A DNA stretch of 64,000 nucleotides, from contig QPMI01000061.1 of the NCBI GenBank assembly GCA_004431415.1, forward strand, positions 1 to 64,000. The letters are read 5' to 3'. This document shows positions 49,142 through 59,969 of the stretch, piece by piece; positions within the stretch are counted from its first letter, which is position 1, and each line of letters starts with the position of its first letter. Source of the stretch: Cyanophora paradoxa (Eukaryota > Glaucocystophyceae > Cyanophorales > Cyanophoraceae). Under the pieces are notes generated by a model that was not told the origin of the DNA, ran no database searches, and saw only the letters and a program-made list of their open reading frames with translations. Both the position numbers and the translations under genes were made by a program.

Positions 49142-50293
49142 CGCAGCTGCACGCCGCCGATAGGATAGGATATCTAGATGCCAAGCTGCGAGGAAAATAT
49201 AAGTGAGCACCGCACCCGCGCACTGCGGCAGGGCGGGTGGAGGCGCTGGCGGCAGCGGCCGTGTGCGAACCTCAGGCGTTTGCGCATGTACACAAGCAAG
49301 CCGTCGTGTGCTGCTCCATCTTCATGGGCAGAGCGCTCATAATGCAGCTGCAGCTGCAACTGCAAAGCTTCTGTGAGCGTCGGCGACAGAAGCAATGCGC
49401 CAAGCAGCTCTCTCAACACGCGCCACCGCGCGTCATCATGGCATGATGGTCGCCTACTACTGGTACTGTATAGTACGGCTAGGCCTAGGAGAGTCGGCAC
49501 TGGGCCTAACGTACGCTCAAGTAAACTTGAACGTGCTGTGTCTCTTGGGCATCCTGTGTAGGATGGCCATATATCGAGAGCACGTCGTATAAGTAGTACA
49601 ATGGACTGTCCTGTCCAACGCGCTGATGCCGTGTGGCCGGGCGCGCGGCGGTCAACGTTGCGATTGCGCATGCAACTTGCAAGTTGATCGATCGGCGTCG
49701 GTTGCCCGGTGAAGGGAAACCGACCGTCCGGTCCGGACCTAAACAGCTCACTGCCCGGGCGCATGCTTCTGCCATGTCGCCGCTGTTGTGGACGTTGACG
49801 TCGACTCGCTGCGCTTAAGTTCAAGTTACTAGTTAAGTTAGTTGTCCTACTCACCGGTTGAAGTCCGGTTCTACAGCTCCAGTTTCATGGTGTGTCCTAG
49901 GTACCCCTCCCCGGTACCTCGGACCGCACGACCTCGGACAGAGGCATTAAATTCATGCCTAATTTTATAAGGGAGCATTCGCATCCCATGATCGACATCC
50001 GAATCATGATCCGATGACCGATAACCGCACGCGTACGCATACCGTCGGCATACGCCGAGGGGCGTGCTCGCAAGCTGCCTCCGCCGCGGGGGTACTGCAT
50101 TTGGCACTACGTCCGGGTACAAGAAAGCGCATTCACCAGCGGGTCGGGCGCCTGCGGAAGACCGAATCAAGTTTCGGTCTACGAAATGTGGTAAAGCGGA
50201 CGCACCCGGCGGTAGCTCCGGCAACGCCCCTGCTCAGTTCGGCTGGGCTCCTAGCCGGCGGCCTCAGGCTCGCAACTCGTCGAGTCGCTCGAA
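49142..50293. other. Intergenic upstream of the large membrane-protein gene
   Basis: About 1.15 kb of mixed composition, with CTGCAGCTGCAGCTGCAACTGCA near 49344-49366 and CATCATGGCATGATGG at 49434-49449. A long minus-strand open frame (49174-49854) has no domain and no intron signature, and I regard it as chance. The promoter of the 50.3-58.1 kb gene should be here. Confidence 0.4.
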
Positions 50294-53200
50294 ATGATGA
50301 TGGGAAACCGGCTGGCCCTCCTGGTGGCGGCTCTGCTGGCCGTCTCTGCGCTCGCAGCTGCCCAGATTGGTGCGAACCAACGGGCACAGCCTGCGGTCGA
50401 TGCTCACGCACGGCGAGCGCAGAGAATCTGCCTCCCAGCACAAGATGCACAGATGCGACTATCCAGCTTCCGGAGTCCTCGGCGAAACTCGTGTGCGAAG
50501 CCGTGGACGCGGATGGCTTCATCAGCACATACAGGCACGCCCGTTTAGCGCTTCGCTTTCTTTTTCCCGCTTCTTTGGTGAAACTGCGAACACGCCGCTC
50601 AAGCGCTAGACAGGTGGAATCAAGTCGGAGGGCCCGCGTCGACGTACCTTTCCTTCGCCCGGAATGAGGCGACGGTCACAGGCGTTAGGGCCGCTGGTCG
50701 ATATCAGGTACAGTTTACCCCGCCACTCGACGCTGCTCTTGAGATTGTGGCCGGTCTGACGGGACCGCGCCCTAGTTCGAGTTCGTTGCGATCGACAACT
50801 CGGGGGCGCGGTCGACAGCGGTCGCAACGCTAACCGCTGTTGATCGTACGCTGTCTCCAGACCCGCCCGCTTACGCCGCTACTCACGGTCGCCGCTTTGC
50901 AGCGAACGGGGCCCCAATGAACCAGCCCCGTGCGCTCTTTGCGTTACCGGCCGCCGCCGTCGCCTAATTAGCCTCCTCCTCTTTGCAGCGACGGTCTCGG
51001 TGGGCCAGGATCTCGTGATTCGGCTGCCGCAGAGCAGCGTGGAGCTCGTGGGCACGGCCTTCGACCCCGAGAACCGCCTCCGGTCAGCCTCGTGGCGAGA
51101 GGCGACCAGCCCGCGGCCGGCGACGCTCTCCTCCACGGTCAACGGGCGCGCCACGGCCTCGGGCCTCATCGCCGGCTCCTATGTTTTCGTGCGCCGGACC
51201 GATCTAGCACCGCCTGTGGCCAGCGCCACCGACGCGACGCGGCGCAGGCCTTCGAGGCTCTGGACGAGGAGGGCGAGGCGGCGTCGAAGCGCCTCTCCGT
51301 GACGGTCCTCCCGGCGCAGGAGGGCGAGCTGCAGGTCTCGGCCGGCCCCGGCGGCAGCGTCCGCATGCCGGCCGCCGGCGGCCTCGCGAGCGCCACGCTG
51401 TACGGCTCGTCGATCGGCTCGACGGGCGGCGTGGCGTGGCGGCAGCTGGCGGGCCCAGTGCAGGCGACGGTGGAGTCGCCGCAGAGCGCGGTGACCAACG
51501 TGAAGGACCTCAAGCAGGGCGTCTACGTCTTCGAGCTGCGCGCCCGCGACGCCAGCACCGGCCGCGAGGTTTCCTCCACCTGCAACCTCGTCGTCTTCGG
51601 CCGTGCGCCGCCGCCTCCCAGCGCCGCGCCCCCGGCCTGCCGCCCCTGACACGGCGCCGCAGCCGGGGAAGCGCCGGTGATCGACCTGGCGGGGACGTTC
51701 CGGGTGAAGATGCCGGCGGACAGCTTCACGCTGGCCGCCAGCGTGCGGGACCCAGACGGGACGGTCGCCTCGCGCCAGTGGGCCTTCCTCTCGGGCCCCG
51801 CGACGCCCACCGTGGAGGGCCGCGGCGACTCGGCGGACGTGCGCGGGCTCTCCCTCCCCGGGAGCTACGTCTTCAGCCTCACCGTGACGGACAACGACGG
51901 GCTCACCTCGACCGCCCGCACCACCCTCGCCGTCCTCCCCCGTGCGCCGGCCCCGGCCCGCGCGCGCCGGGGCCGGGGCGAGCGGGGGCGGCAGAGGACG
52001 CAGCGCCGACGGTGCAGCTGCTCGTGGCGCCGCGCATCGTGGTGGACCCGGCGGCCAACGGCACCGTCACCCTCGCGGCCCGCGCCTCCGACCCCAACGG
52101 CCGCCTCGCCGTCCGCCACCCGCCCCCGCCCCCGCCGCCGCAGTCACCCCGCCCCTCGCCGAAGGCGGGGCGCGCAGGGCTTCGTGTGGGAGCAGCTCTC
52201 GGGCCCCGAGCAGCTGCCGATGGCCGCGGCGGTGGAGGGCGGCGTGGCGCGGGCGACGCTGGCGGGCCCGATGGCCCCCGGCGACTACCTCTTCCAGGTC
52301 TCGGCCTCGGACGAGACGGGGCGGCGGGCGACGGAGGTGGTGACGGTGCAGGTGCTGCGCGAGAACCAGGCGCCGCTGCGGGCGCAGGACCGCATCCGCG
52401 CCGCCGTGAACCTGCCGGCGCGCGAGACGACGATCCAGGCCAAGTGCTACGACGAGGACGGCAGCGTCGTCAACTACTCCTGGCGCCAGGCGCGCCGGCC
52501 CTCGGACCCAGCGGCGGCGGCGGCAGCGCGGGGGCTGAGGCGGGCGGGCGGCAGGTGTCGGGCCCGAGCACGGCGACGATCGAGGCGCAGGGGGACGGCT
52601 CCTCGGCCAAGGTCTCGGGCCTCGTCGAGGGCGAGTACGCCCTCCTCGTCTCCTGCGTCGACGACCGCGGCGCCGCCGCCGCCACCCCCGTCACCCTCTC
52701 CGTCCTCCAGGGTCCGCCCCGCTCCCCTCCTTGCGACCTCCGCGCCCGGGCGTGACCGCCCCGCCGGCAGAGGCCCTCTTCCCGCCCCGCAAGCTCGCGT
52801 ACATCGTGACGTTGCCCATGCGGAGCGTGAACATCACGTACCCCGTGCCGAGCGGCTTCGGGACGCCGGGGTACGTCCGGTGGCGCTTCGTGAGCGGGCC
52901 GGAGGAGCGGGCGGCGAACTCGCAGAGCCTCGACCTGAACCTGGCGGACCTGGTGCCGGGGACGTACGTGTTTGAGATGTCGGCGGTGGACGAGCGGGGC
53001 CGGGCGGCCAAGGACACGGTCGCCGTCGTGGTGCAGGCGGACAGCGGCCCCCCCGTGGAGGCCCGCGTGGCGGACGGGCGCCTGCAGGCCCCGGCCGCGC
53101 GCCTCCCCCGGGACGCCTCCGACTTCATCGTCGTCCAGGCCGACGGCCCCGCCCGCCTCGACCCCGCCAGCCTCCGCGTCCGCCCGGGCAAGCCGGCCGC

Positions 53201-56200
53201 CTTCCTCGAGCTCGGCGCCCCCGAGGCGGCCGCCCCGGGCCTCTACTCCTTCCTCGTCGCCGCCTTCGCCCCGGACGGCTCGTACGACCAGGAGACGCTG
53301 CGCGTCAACGTCGCCGGCGCGCTCAAGGCGCCGACGCTGGAGGGGATGGCGGCGGAGCTGGCGGCGAGCGCGGCCAAGGGGGACGTCGGGCTGAGCACGC
53401 GGGGCGCCCGCGTGGACGCCCTCGGCGCCCGTGGGCCCTTCTCCTACTTCTGGGAGCAGCTCGCCGGGCCCCAGGGCGCCCGCCTCGTGGACGCCCACAC
53501 GGGCGAGGCGCGCCTCGAGGCGCCGCGCCCGGGCCTCTACCGCTTCCGCGTCACCGTGCGCGACGCCGACGGCAACTCCGACTCCCGCACCGTCACCCTC
53601 TACGTTCGCGGCTGTGCGCGCCCCCGCCCCGCCCGCCCTCTGCGGGGGAGGGGCGGGGGCTGACGGGGCGGGGCGGGGCGGGGCGCAGCGTTCCCGTGGG
53701 TCTCGCTCTTCACGGCGGTGGGGCTGGGCGTGGCCTTCGTGGGGGACGCCGTCTCCCCGGGCCCCGTCCTCTCCACCGCCGTCGCCGGCGTCTCCATGCA
53801 CGCCGCCCTCGTCCACGGCTCCGCGCACCTCGCCGCCCCCCCGGCCGCCCACAGCGAGTGGTTCGACTTCGCCCACTCGTTCGCCTGGGCCAACCTCCAC
53901 TTCCCGGCGCCCTGGGCCGGCATCCGGGCGGGGGACCCGCTCTCGCGGGCGGTGCACGCGCGGCGGCTGCAGGGCGTCGACGAGGCGAGCCTCGCCTCGG
54001 ACCTCACTGTCGAGGGCTACGCCCGCATCTACTTCGTGGGGACCTGCTTCTGGGCCCTCCTCGCCCTCCTCCTCGCCTTCGTCGCGCGCGTCGCGGGGCG
54101 CGCCCTGTACCCGCCCCTCGTGCGCGCCTGGCGGGGCCTCTCGGGGGAGCACGCCGGGGAGCCGGTGGAGCTCCCCGCCGGCCTCCACTTCCCCGCCCTC
54201 GAGCTCCGCGTCGCCGAGTTCGCCTTCTTCGGCGTCGCCCTCGCCGCCGTGCGGGCCCTCGCCGTGGGGGACGCCCTCGCGCTGCGCGTCTTCGCGGGGG
54301 CGGCGCTCGCCCTCTTCCCCGTCGCCTATCTCTTCCTCGCCCTCTCCACGTACGCCCGCGTCAAGCGCGAGGGCCACACCGAGCGCCGCCCCCGCTCCTA
54401 CCTCGCCATCCGCCTCGGCGGCCGCGCCTTCCGCGCCGCGGCGGAGGCCTCCTCCGCCCTCGGCGGCGCCTGGGGCGGCGCCGGCGCCCCGTCGCCCCCG
54501 ACGACGGCCCTGCTGCACTGCGCGGCGGGGCGGCCGGCGAACGAGCGGGACATCGCGCGCTGGTTCGTCAGCTGCCCGCCCCTCTTCGCCATCGGCACGA
54601 CGCGGCCGTCGCTGGGGCGGCCGGCGGCGCGCGCGGCCGCCGCCGGCCGCGAGAAGCTCCTCTCGGACGGGCCGCGCTCGGACGCCTGGGAGGAGGAGCA
54701 GGCCCCCGGGGCCGCCGCGGCCGCCTCGGACGCCTCGGCGCCGCTCCTCTGGGCCCTCCCCGGCGAGCTCCGCATCCTCAACATCTTCGCCCCGCTCTAC
54801 GTCTGGGGGCCCCGCCCCCGCGCGCCCCTCCCGTCGGCCCCGGGGGCGCCCCCTGCGGCGCCGCGGAACGGCCCCGGCTCGGACCCGTTCTACGCGTGCC
54901 TGGGCGGGCTCTACCGCTGCTACAAGCAGGTGGGGCAGGGGGCCGGACAGTACGGCCCCGCCCGCCTCCTCGCCCGCCTCGTCATCGCCGTCGTCCTCGG
55001 CGCCTTCCCCGCCATGTACCCCCCCGAGGGCCCCGCCCCCGCGGCCTTCCTGCCGCGGCTCCAGCTGGCGCTGCTCCTCGTGCCGGCGGCCTGGCTCGCC
55101 GTGCAGTGCGCCTTCACGCGGCCGTGCCTCCTCCCCTACGACAACCCCCTCGAGCTCATCTCCGCCGCCGCCGGCCTCGCGATCCCCGCCGCCGGCGCGA
55201 GCTACCTCGTCGGCGGCCCGCTGACGGCGGGGGCGGACGCGGCCGGCGGGCTGGTCACCTTTACGACCTTCGCCCTCGTCGTGCGCGTCATCCAGGCCGT
55301 CCTCGAGTCGGGCATCATCACCGCGGTGCGCCCCCCGTGCCTCCCCTCCCCGCGCCCCGCTCACGGCGCGCGCAGCTTGTGCTGCGGCCACTGGCGGCGC
55401 TGGTGGCGGGGCTCTCGCTGCTGCTGTGCGGCGGGGCCGGGATCAGCGCGGGGGAGCTGCACCTGACCCCCGAGGAGATGGCCGACTGCCACTACCTCGT
55501 CACCACCCACGTGCCCCCGCTCCGCCGCTCCTTCGACGTCTTCGCCGCCCCCGTGCCCCGCTCCCCGGGCTTCGCCCGCCGCTTCCTCGGCCACCCGGGG
55601 GAGATCTCGCGCGGCTTCGCGCTGTACCAGCCGGCGGGGGCGCCGCAGACGGTCTTCTGCCTGTACGACCCCGCCAAGGTCTCCCCCGAGGAGATCGCCG
55701 GCCTCGTGGACCGGGAGCTGCAGGGCCAGGGCACCTCGGAGGCCTTCCGCCCCCTCCACCGCGCCGCCGCCGAGGCCGTCGACTTCTCCTCCGCCCCCGC
55801 CCGCGAGGCCTCCCTCGGCCACCCCCGCGCCGGCTCCCCGGCCCTCATCTACCCCGCCGGCCAGCCCGGCTACGCGCAGCCGACCCTCGCCACGCCGGCC
55901 TACAGCGGCGCCCTCGCCTCGCCGGCGCGGGGCCCCGCCGAGCTCCAGGCCTCCACCTCGTACCGCGCGAGCAGCCGCGGCAAGCAGCGCCCGGGGGCCA
56001 GCCCCGGCCCCGCCGCCGCCGCCGAGGCGGCGAGCCGCGCCCTCTACAACTCGGGGCGCGTCCCGGGGGCGGCCTTCCCGACGGACCCGCGCCTGCTGCC
56101 GCGCTTCGGCACGCTGGAGGAGTACTTCAGGGCGCTGGGGAAGGGCGGGCGCGCCGGGACGTGGCGCGGGGCCCCCGCGCGCGTCTACGTGCAGGCCTTC

Positions 56201-58126
56201 GAGGGCCCGCTGCGCGCCGAGCACCTCGCTCCCGCGCGCATCGCGGCGACCCTCGACGCCGCCGTCTGCCAGGCCCGCACCGCCTCCCCGGGCTTCCTCC
56301 GCGTCTACGACTTCTTCGCCCTCGGCGCCCCCGACGCCCCCGCCGCCCTCGCCACCGTCGCCGAGCCCTACGGTCCGCCCCCGCCCGCCCGCCCCTCCCT
56401 CCTGTCGCCCGCGCCGCCTGAGCGGGGCGGGCAGACCTGGACCTGGAGACGTACATCCGTTTCGCCGGCTTCGGGGACAGCGCGCAGCGCCGCCACGAGG
56501 TCCTCCGCGGCGCCATCGCCCAGGCCCGCCCACCGCCTCCGCCCCGCCCCGCCGCCCCCGCCTGACGCCGCCTGCCCGCGCAGGTGCTCCTGGCGATGGA
56601 CGCGGCGGTCTCGGCGCGCTTCGAGGGCGGGGCGTTCGCCTCGCAGCGGATGCTGGGCGGCGCCGGGGACGACGGGCGCTCCCTCCAGTTCGTGCACGGG
56701 GACCTGCGCCCCTCCAACGTCGCCCTCCTCCTCTCCCGCCGCATGCGCGCCGAGCTCGCCGCCCAGCACGCCCGCGCCGGCGCCTCGCCCGCCCACTGGA
56801 AGCTCGGCAACAAGGCCTCGGCCGCCTTCCCGGGGGCGTACACGGCGCTGCACGGGCGGCCGCCGCCGACGGGGTCGACGCCGTACGGGCCCGTGGCGGC
56901 GCAGACGGGGCGGCTGGCGAGCCCCGCGGGCCTCGCGGACGGGGGCCCCGACGAGGCGGCGGACCTCGCGGCCGTGCTGCGGGCGGCGGAGGCCCAGGCC
57001 GAGCCCCTCGGCGCCGCCGCCCGCCGCTACCTCGTCTTCGTGCGGGGCCCGACGGGCCCGCAGCGCCACCGCGAGCCGCCCGGCGGCTCCTTCCTGGGCG
57101 CCACGGGCGGCTCGGGGACCCTCTACCGCCCCGGGCACCCGTACCCCTCGTCGCCGGGCGAGCCGGGCCTCCTGGGCCCCGCCGGCTCGACCCGCGCCCT
57201 GGGCGCCCTCGGCTCCGACCCCCGCGAGTGCTTCCTCGTCGACCTCGACACCGCGCCCCTCGCCAAGGCCCGCCCCCTCCCCCCTCCCCGCCCCCGCCCC
57301 CGCGCGCGGCGGCTGACAGGGCGCGCGCGCCGGGCAGATCATGAACATGAGCGCGGCCTCGTCGCGGGTGCTGGGGGCCGACGGGGCGCTGTCGGGGGAG
57401 ACGGTGCAGGGCCCCGAGGCGGCGCCGCGGCTGCCGCCGGCGGACGGGGCGCACGACCTGCGCACCTTCGCCTTCCACGCCTTCCACCTGCTCGCCGCCT
57501 GCGAGGACTCCTTCGGGCCCCTCGGGCCCGACCTCTACGACCTCCTCCGCTCCATGGGCGACCCGCCGGCCGCCGGCGCCCCCATGCCCCTCGAGCCGGC
57601 CCCGCGCCGCTTCCTCCGCCACCGCTTCTTCGACCCGCTCCGCCGCCCCGTCCCCGACTCGCTGCACGCCGCGACGCTCCCCGGGGGCGCCCTCCTCGGC
57701 TACGGCTCCGCCGCCTTCTTCGTGGAGCACGCCACCGACCGCCCGCTCCCGCCCACGCCGGCGCCGGCCGCGTCGCCCTCCTCGGGCAGCTTCTACGGGA
57801 TGGGCGGCGAGGGCGGCTCGGGGTCGGTGCCGCCGGTGCGCGCGGTGGCGACGTACCGGCGGGAGGCGCTGGCGGCGCTGGCGGGCAAGCGGGCGGCGGT
57901 GCGGGGCGAGGCGCTCTCCATCACGATGGGCCCCGAGGGCGAGACCACCAGCGTCCGCCGCATCGAGGGGCCCGCCTTCGCCCCCGCCGGGCCCCGCCCC
58001 GGCCCCGGCCTGCAGCAGCCCCTCCAGCCGCCCCCCGTGCAGCCCGAGCGCCCCTACTTCGCCGGCCCCGCCCCGCCCCCGCAGCCCGTCAAGAAGAAGA
58101 GCAAGATGGCTCGCTTCTTCGGCTGA
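50294..58126 (+). CDS. Giant membrane protein: PKD-like repeats, TRP-like channel region, protein-kinase-like C-terminus
   Basis: Signal peptide MMMGNRLALLVAALLAVSAL, then exons 50294-50369, 50453-50534 and 50614-50707 in frame. About eight PKD/Ig-like repeats span 50450-53630, recognisable by recurring blocks such as PGSYVFSLTVTDNDG, PGDYLFQVSASDETG, PGTYVFEMSAVDERG, PGLYRFRVTVRDADG and WxQxxGP. Roughly eight hydrophobic segments lie at 53700-55450 (for example YFVGTCFWALLALLLAFVA, LQLALLLVPAAWLAVQC, FTTFALVVRVIQAVLESG), in an arrangement resembling TRP-like channels. The cytoplasmic part (55450-58126) ends in a kinase-like fold: FVHGDLRPSNVAL matches the catalytic loop, FLVDLDTA the DFG position (DLD), and DLRTFAFHAFHLL the helix F region. 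No VAIK Lys was found, so it may be a pseudokinase. TGA is at 58124-58126. Confidence 0.78.
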
Positions 58127-58408
58127 CCCCGTAAGCCCGAAGTCTCCAACAGATCCCGTATTTTAGTCGATCAGGTGTTTTTCTTATCTTGGTGTGCTCT
58201 CGGTTGTACTGTATCCAGAATGCAGGTATTTCTTTGACGCCGGCCACACGTGCACCGCATGCGCAAGACGGGAAACTTGAAACGCGCGCGCGCGCGTGTG
58301 CGGCGAAAGTGCAAGGGAGGGGGGGGGGATCGAGTTGTGGGATCTAGTGGGGTACAGAGCGAAAGCTCAAACCGGCTTCTCAGAGTCTAGATCTTCCGCA
58401 ACTTCAGA
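58127..58408. other. Short intergenic spacer
   Basis: About 280 bp. It contains a CGCGCGCGCG tract at about 58280-58296 and a run of about 11 G at about 58317-58328. No other signal was seen. Confidence 0.35.
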
Positions 58409-59524
58409 ATGGGCCGCACGAGCATCCCTGCCGTCGCCACCGCCCCGCATGTCCACGAGACGGCCACCGCCAAGGATGCCGCCGCCGCCGTCGACGTCGA
58501 CGCTCCGGACCTGAATTCGAACCTCATGGCCACCGTCGCGAAGGTCGCGGCGCGCGTTAGCGACGTGCTCGGCATTTCCACGGGTGGGCTGATTGTTTTC
58601 GCGCCCACATTCCGCTCGCGCGCCGTAGCCCGCCTGACTTCAGTTGGCGCAGAGCCCCGCGAAGCCGCTGAGCGGCGCGTCCTGCTGGAGGGCCTGAAGG
58701 AGCTCGCGGAAGACGGCGAGGCGCGCGAGCGCGCTCCCGCGTCCGCGCCGCCCGCCCGCTCCCTGCGCTTCCTAGAGGGCATCGCACACTTCGCAGTCGA
58801 CGTCAAGGAGACCGTACGCACGCGCCTGCGCACATTCCGTCCATTCTGGGCGAAACGGCTTACGGGGAGCTCGTCGCACGCAGTGGATGGAGGTCCCCGC
58901 CCTCGCTCGCGCTCGCCGCGCCGCGCGAGTGCGCTGCGCTGCGGCTGGGGCGCGACGCGCGCGCGCAGGTGCTGCCCGAGGACTGGGTCACACTCCGCCG
59001 CTTCGCGGATGACGTGCGGCCCGGGGGCACGCGCAGAATGCGGGGGCGAAACTGACGCGCCGCGCCGCGCCGTAAACCGAAGGCGTGCGAGACGATGCGG
59101 GAGTTCTGGGCTTGGACGGACGAGTGCTGGCACGACGCCGTCGAGGTGCGCGCTCGCCATGTCCCGACCGCGCGGCCTGTGCGATTGGCTCCGATGTCCT
59201 CTGGCAGGGCCTGGAGGTGCCGGCGGCCTTCTCGCGGGCGGGGGAGGAGTGGACGGAGGAGGACCTGATCGCCGCCCTTCTCTTCAACGCCTCCGTGCGG
59301 CTCCGCTTGCCGCCGCCTCCGCCCGGCCCGCGCGCCGAGCTGACGGGTCTCTCGGGCAGGTGCCCGAGCTGGGGCGGCTGGCGCTGCCGGCCAGCGTGCC
59401 GCTGGCGACGCTGCGCGGGGCGGTGGGCGAGGAGCGCCTGGCGCCGTTCGTGGCGCGCGGGGTGCTGCCGCCGGCGGAGCCCGCAGCCCCCGCGCCCCGC
59501 GACTTCGGCGAGATCGTCGCGTAA
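58409..59524 (+). CDS. Hypothetical protein
   Basis: Not recognised. The start MGRTSIPAVATAPHVHETA (58409) leads to a 150-residue first exon with a possible membrane-proximal stretch (VSDVLGISTGGLIVFAP) and a basic/acidic helical end (HFAVDVKETVRTRLRTF). Mid exons contain LPEDWVTLRRFADDVRPGG, MREFWAWTDECWHDAVE and FSRAGEEWTEEDLIAALLFN. The last exon is VPELGRLALPASVPLATLRG...APAPRDFGEIVA with TAA at 59522-59524. The splicing in 58830-59330 is not resolved and the three mid exons lie in different frames, as expected with short introns. The pattern of two acidic helical segments separated by Trp-rich text does not match a family I know. Confidence 0.5.
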   Translation: MGRTSIPAVATAPHVHETATAKDAAAAVDVDAPDLNSNLMATVAKVAARVSDVLGISTGGLIVFAPTFRSRAVARLTSVGAEPREAAERRVLLEGLKELAEDGEARERAPASAPPARSLRFLEGIAHFAVDVKETVRTRLRTFRPFWAKRLTGSSSHAVDGGPRPRSRSPRRASALRCGWGATRARRCCPRTGSHSAASRMTCGPGARAECGGETDAPRRAVNRRRARRCGSSGLGRTSAGTTPSRCALAMSRPRGLCDWLRCPLAGPGGAGGLLAGGGGVDGGGPDRRPSLQRLRAAPLAAASARPARRADGSLGQVPELGRLALPASVPLATLRGAVGEERLAPFVARGVLPPAEPAAPAPRDFGEIVA

Positions 59525-59969
59525 CTGAAAGGCGCCTCGCCTCCGCTCCGGCCCCTCCCGCAGAGCGCCCGCCGGCGTGGCGACTCGCGCCCTGCACATG
59601 CTTAGAAATGACGCGTTGACGGCCCACGAGCTCTGGCCCGTTGCAGCCTGGTTTAGGTCTCATAGCTACCTTCTTCGCATACTCTGCGAACGTTGTAACC
59701 TGTGAATTTGCGCATGCATTCGATCCCGTTGATCCCATCGTTCAAGACGAATTCGAAGGCACACTGGCCCCGCACGCCGAATCGATGGGCCCGGTTCGCG
59801 TGGGCCCGGCTCGCGCACGGGGCGTGAAGCGGCAGCGCTAGCGCGCGGAGTGCGCATGCATGCAGGCGGGTTGCAGGGAAGGGAGAAATTCGAAAAGGGA
59901 GGCCATATGGCGCAGTCATCATATGTACTTCTTAATTCTTTTAAAGAGGCGCTGGGGGACATCTCGCTC
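59525..59969. other. Convergent 3' intergenic region
   Basis: About 440 bp of mixed composition. A plus-strand ORF (59641-59841) has no recognisable content. Nothing else was seen. Confidence 0.4.

Noticed and set aside
49174-49854. Minus-strand open frame of 226 codons
   Set aside because: Normal base composition, no intron signature, no domain, and no in-frame link to the downstream minus-strand gene.
52470-55391. A 973-residue minus-strand open frame
   Set aside because: Antisense shadow of the membrane-protein exons; no hydrophobic segments or known motifs.
53696-57316. A 1206-residue plus-strand open frame inside the PKD/channel gene
   Set aside because: Out of frame with the PKD and membrane segments and made of Arg/Pro/Ala repeats; the frame one base away gives hydrophobic segments and kinase-like motifs.
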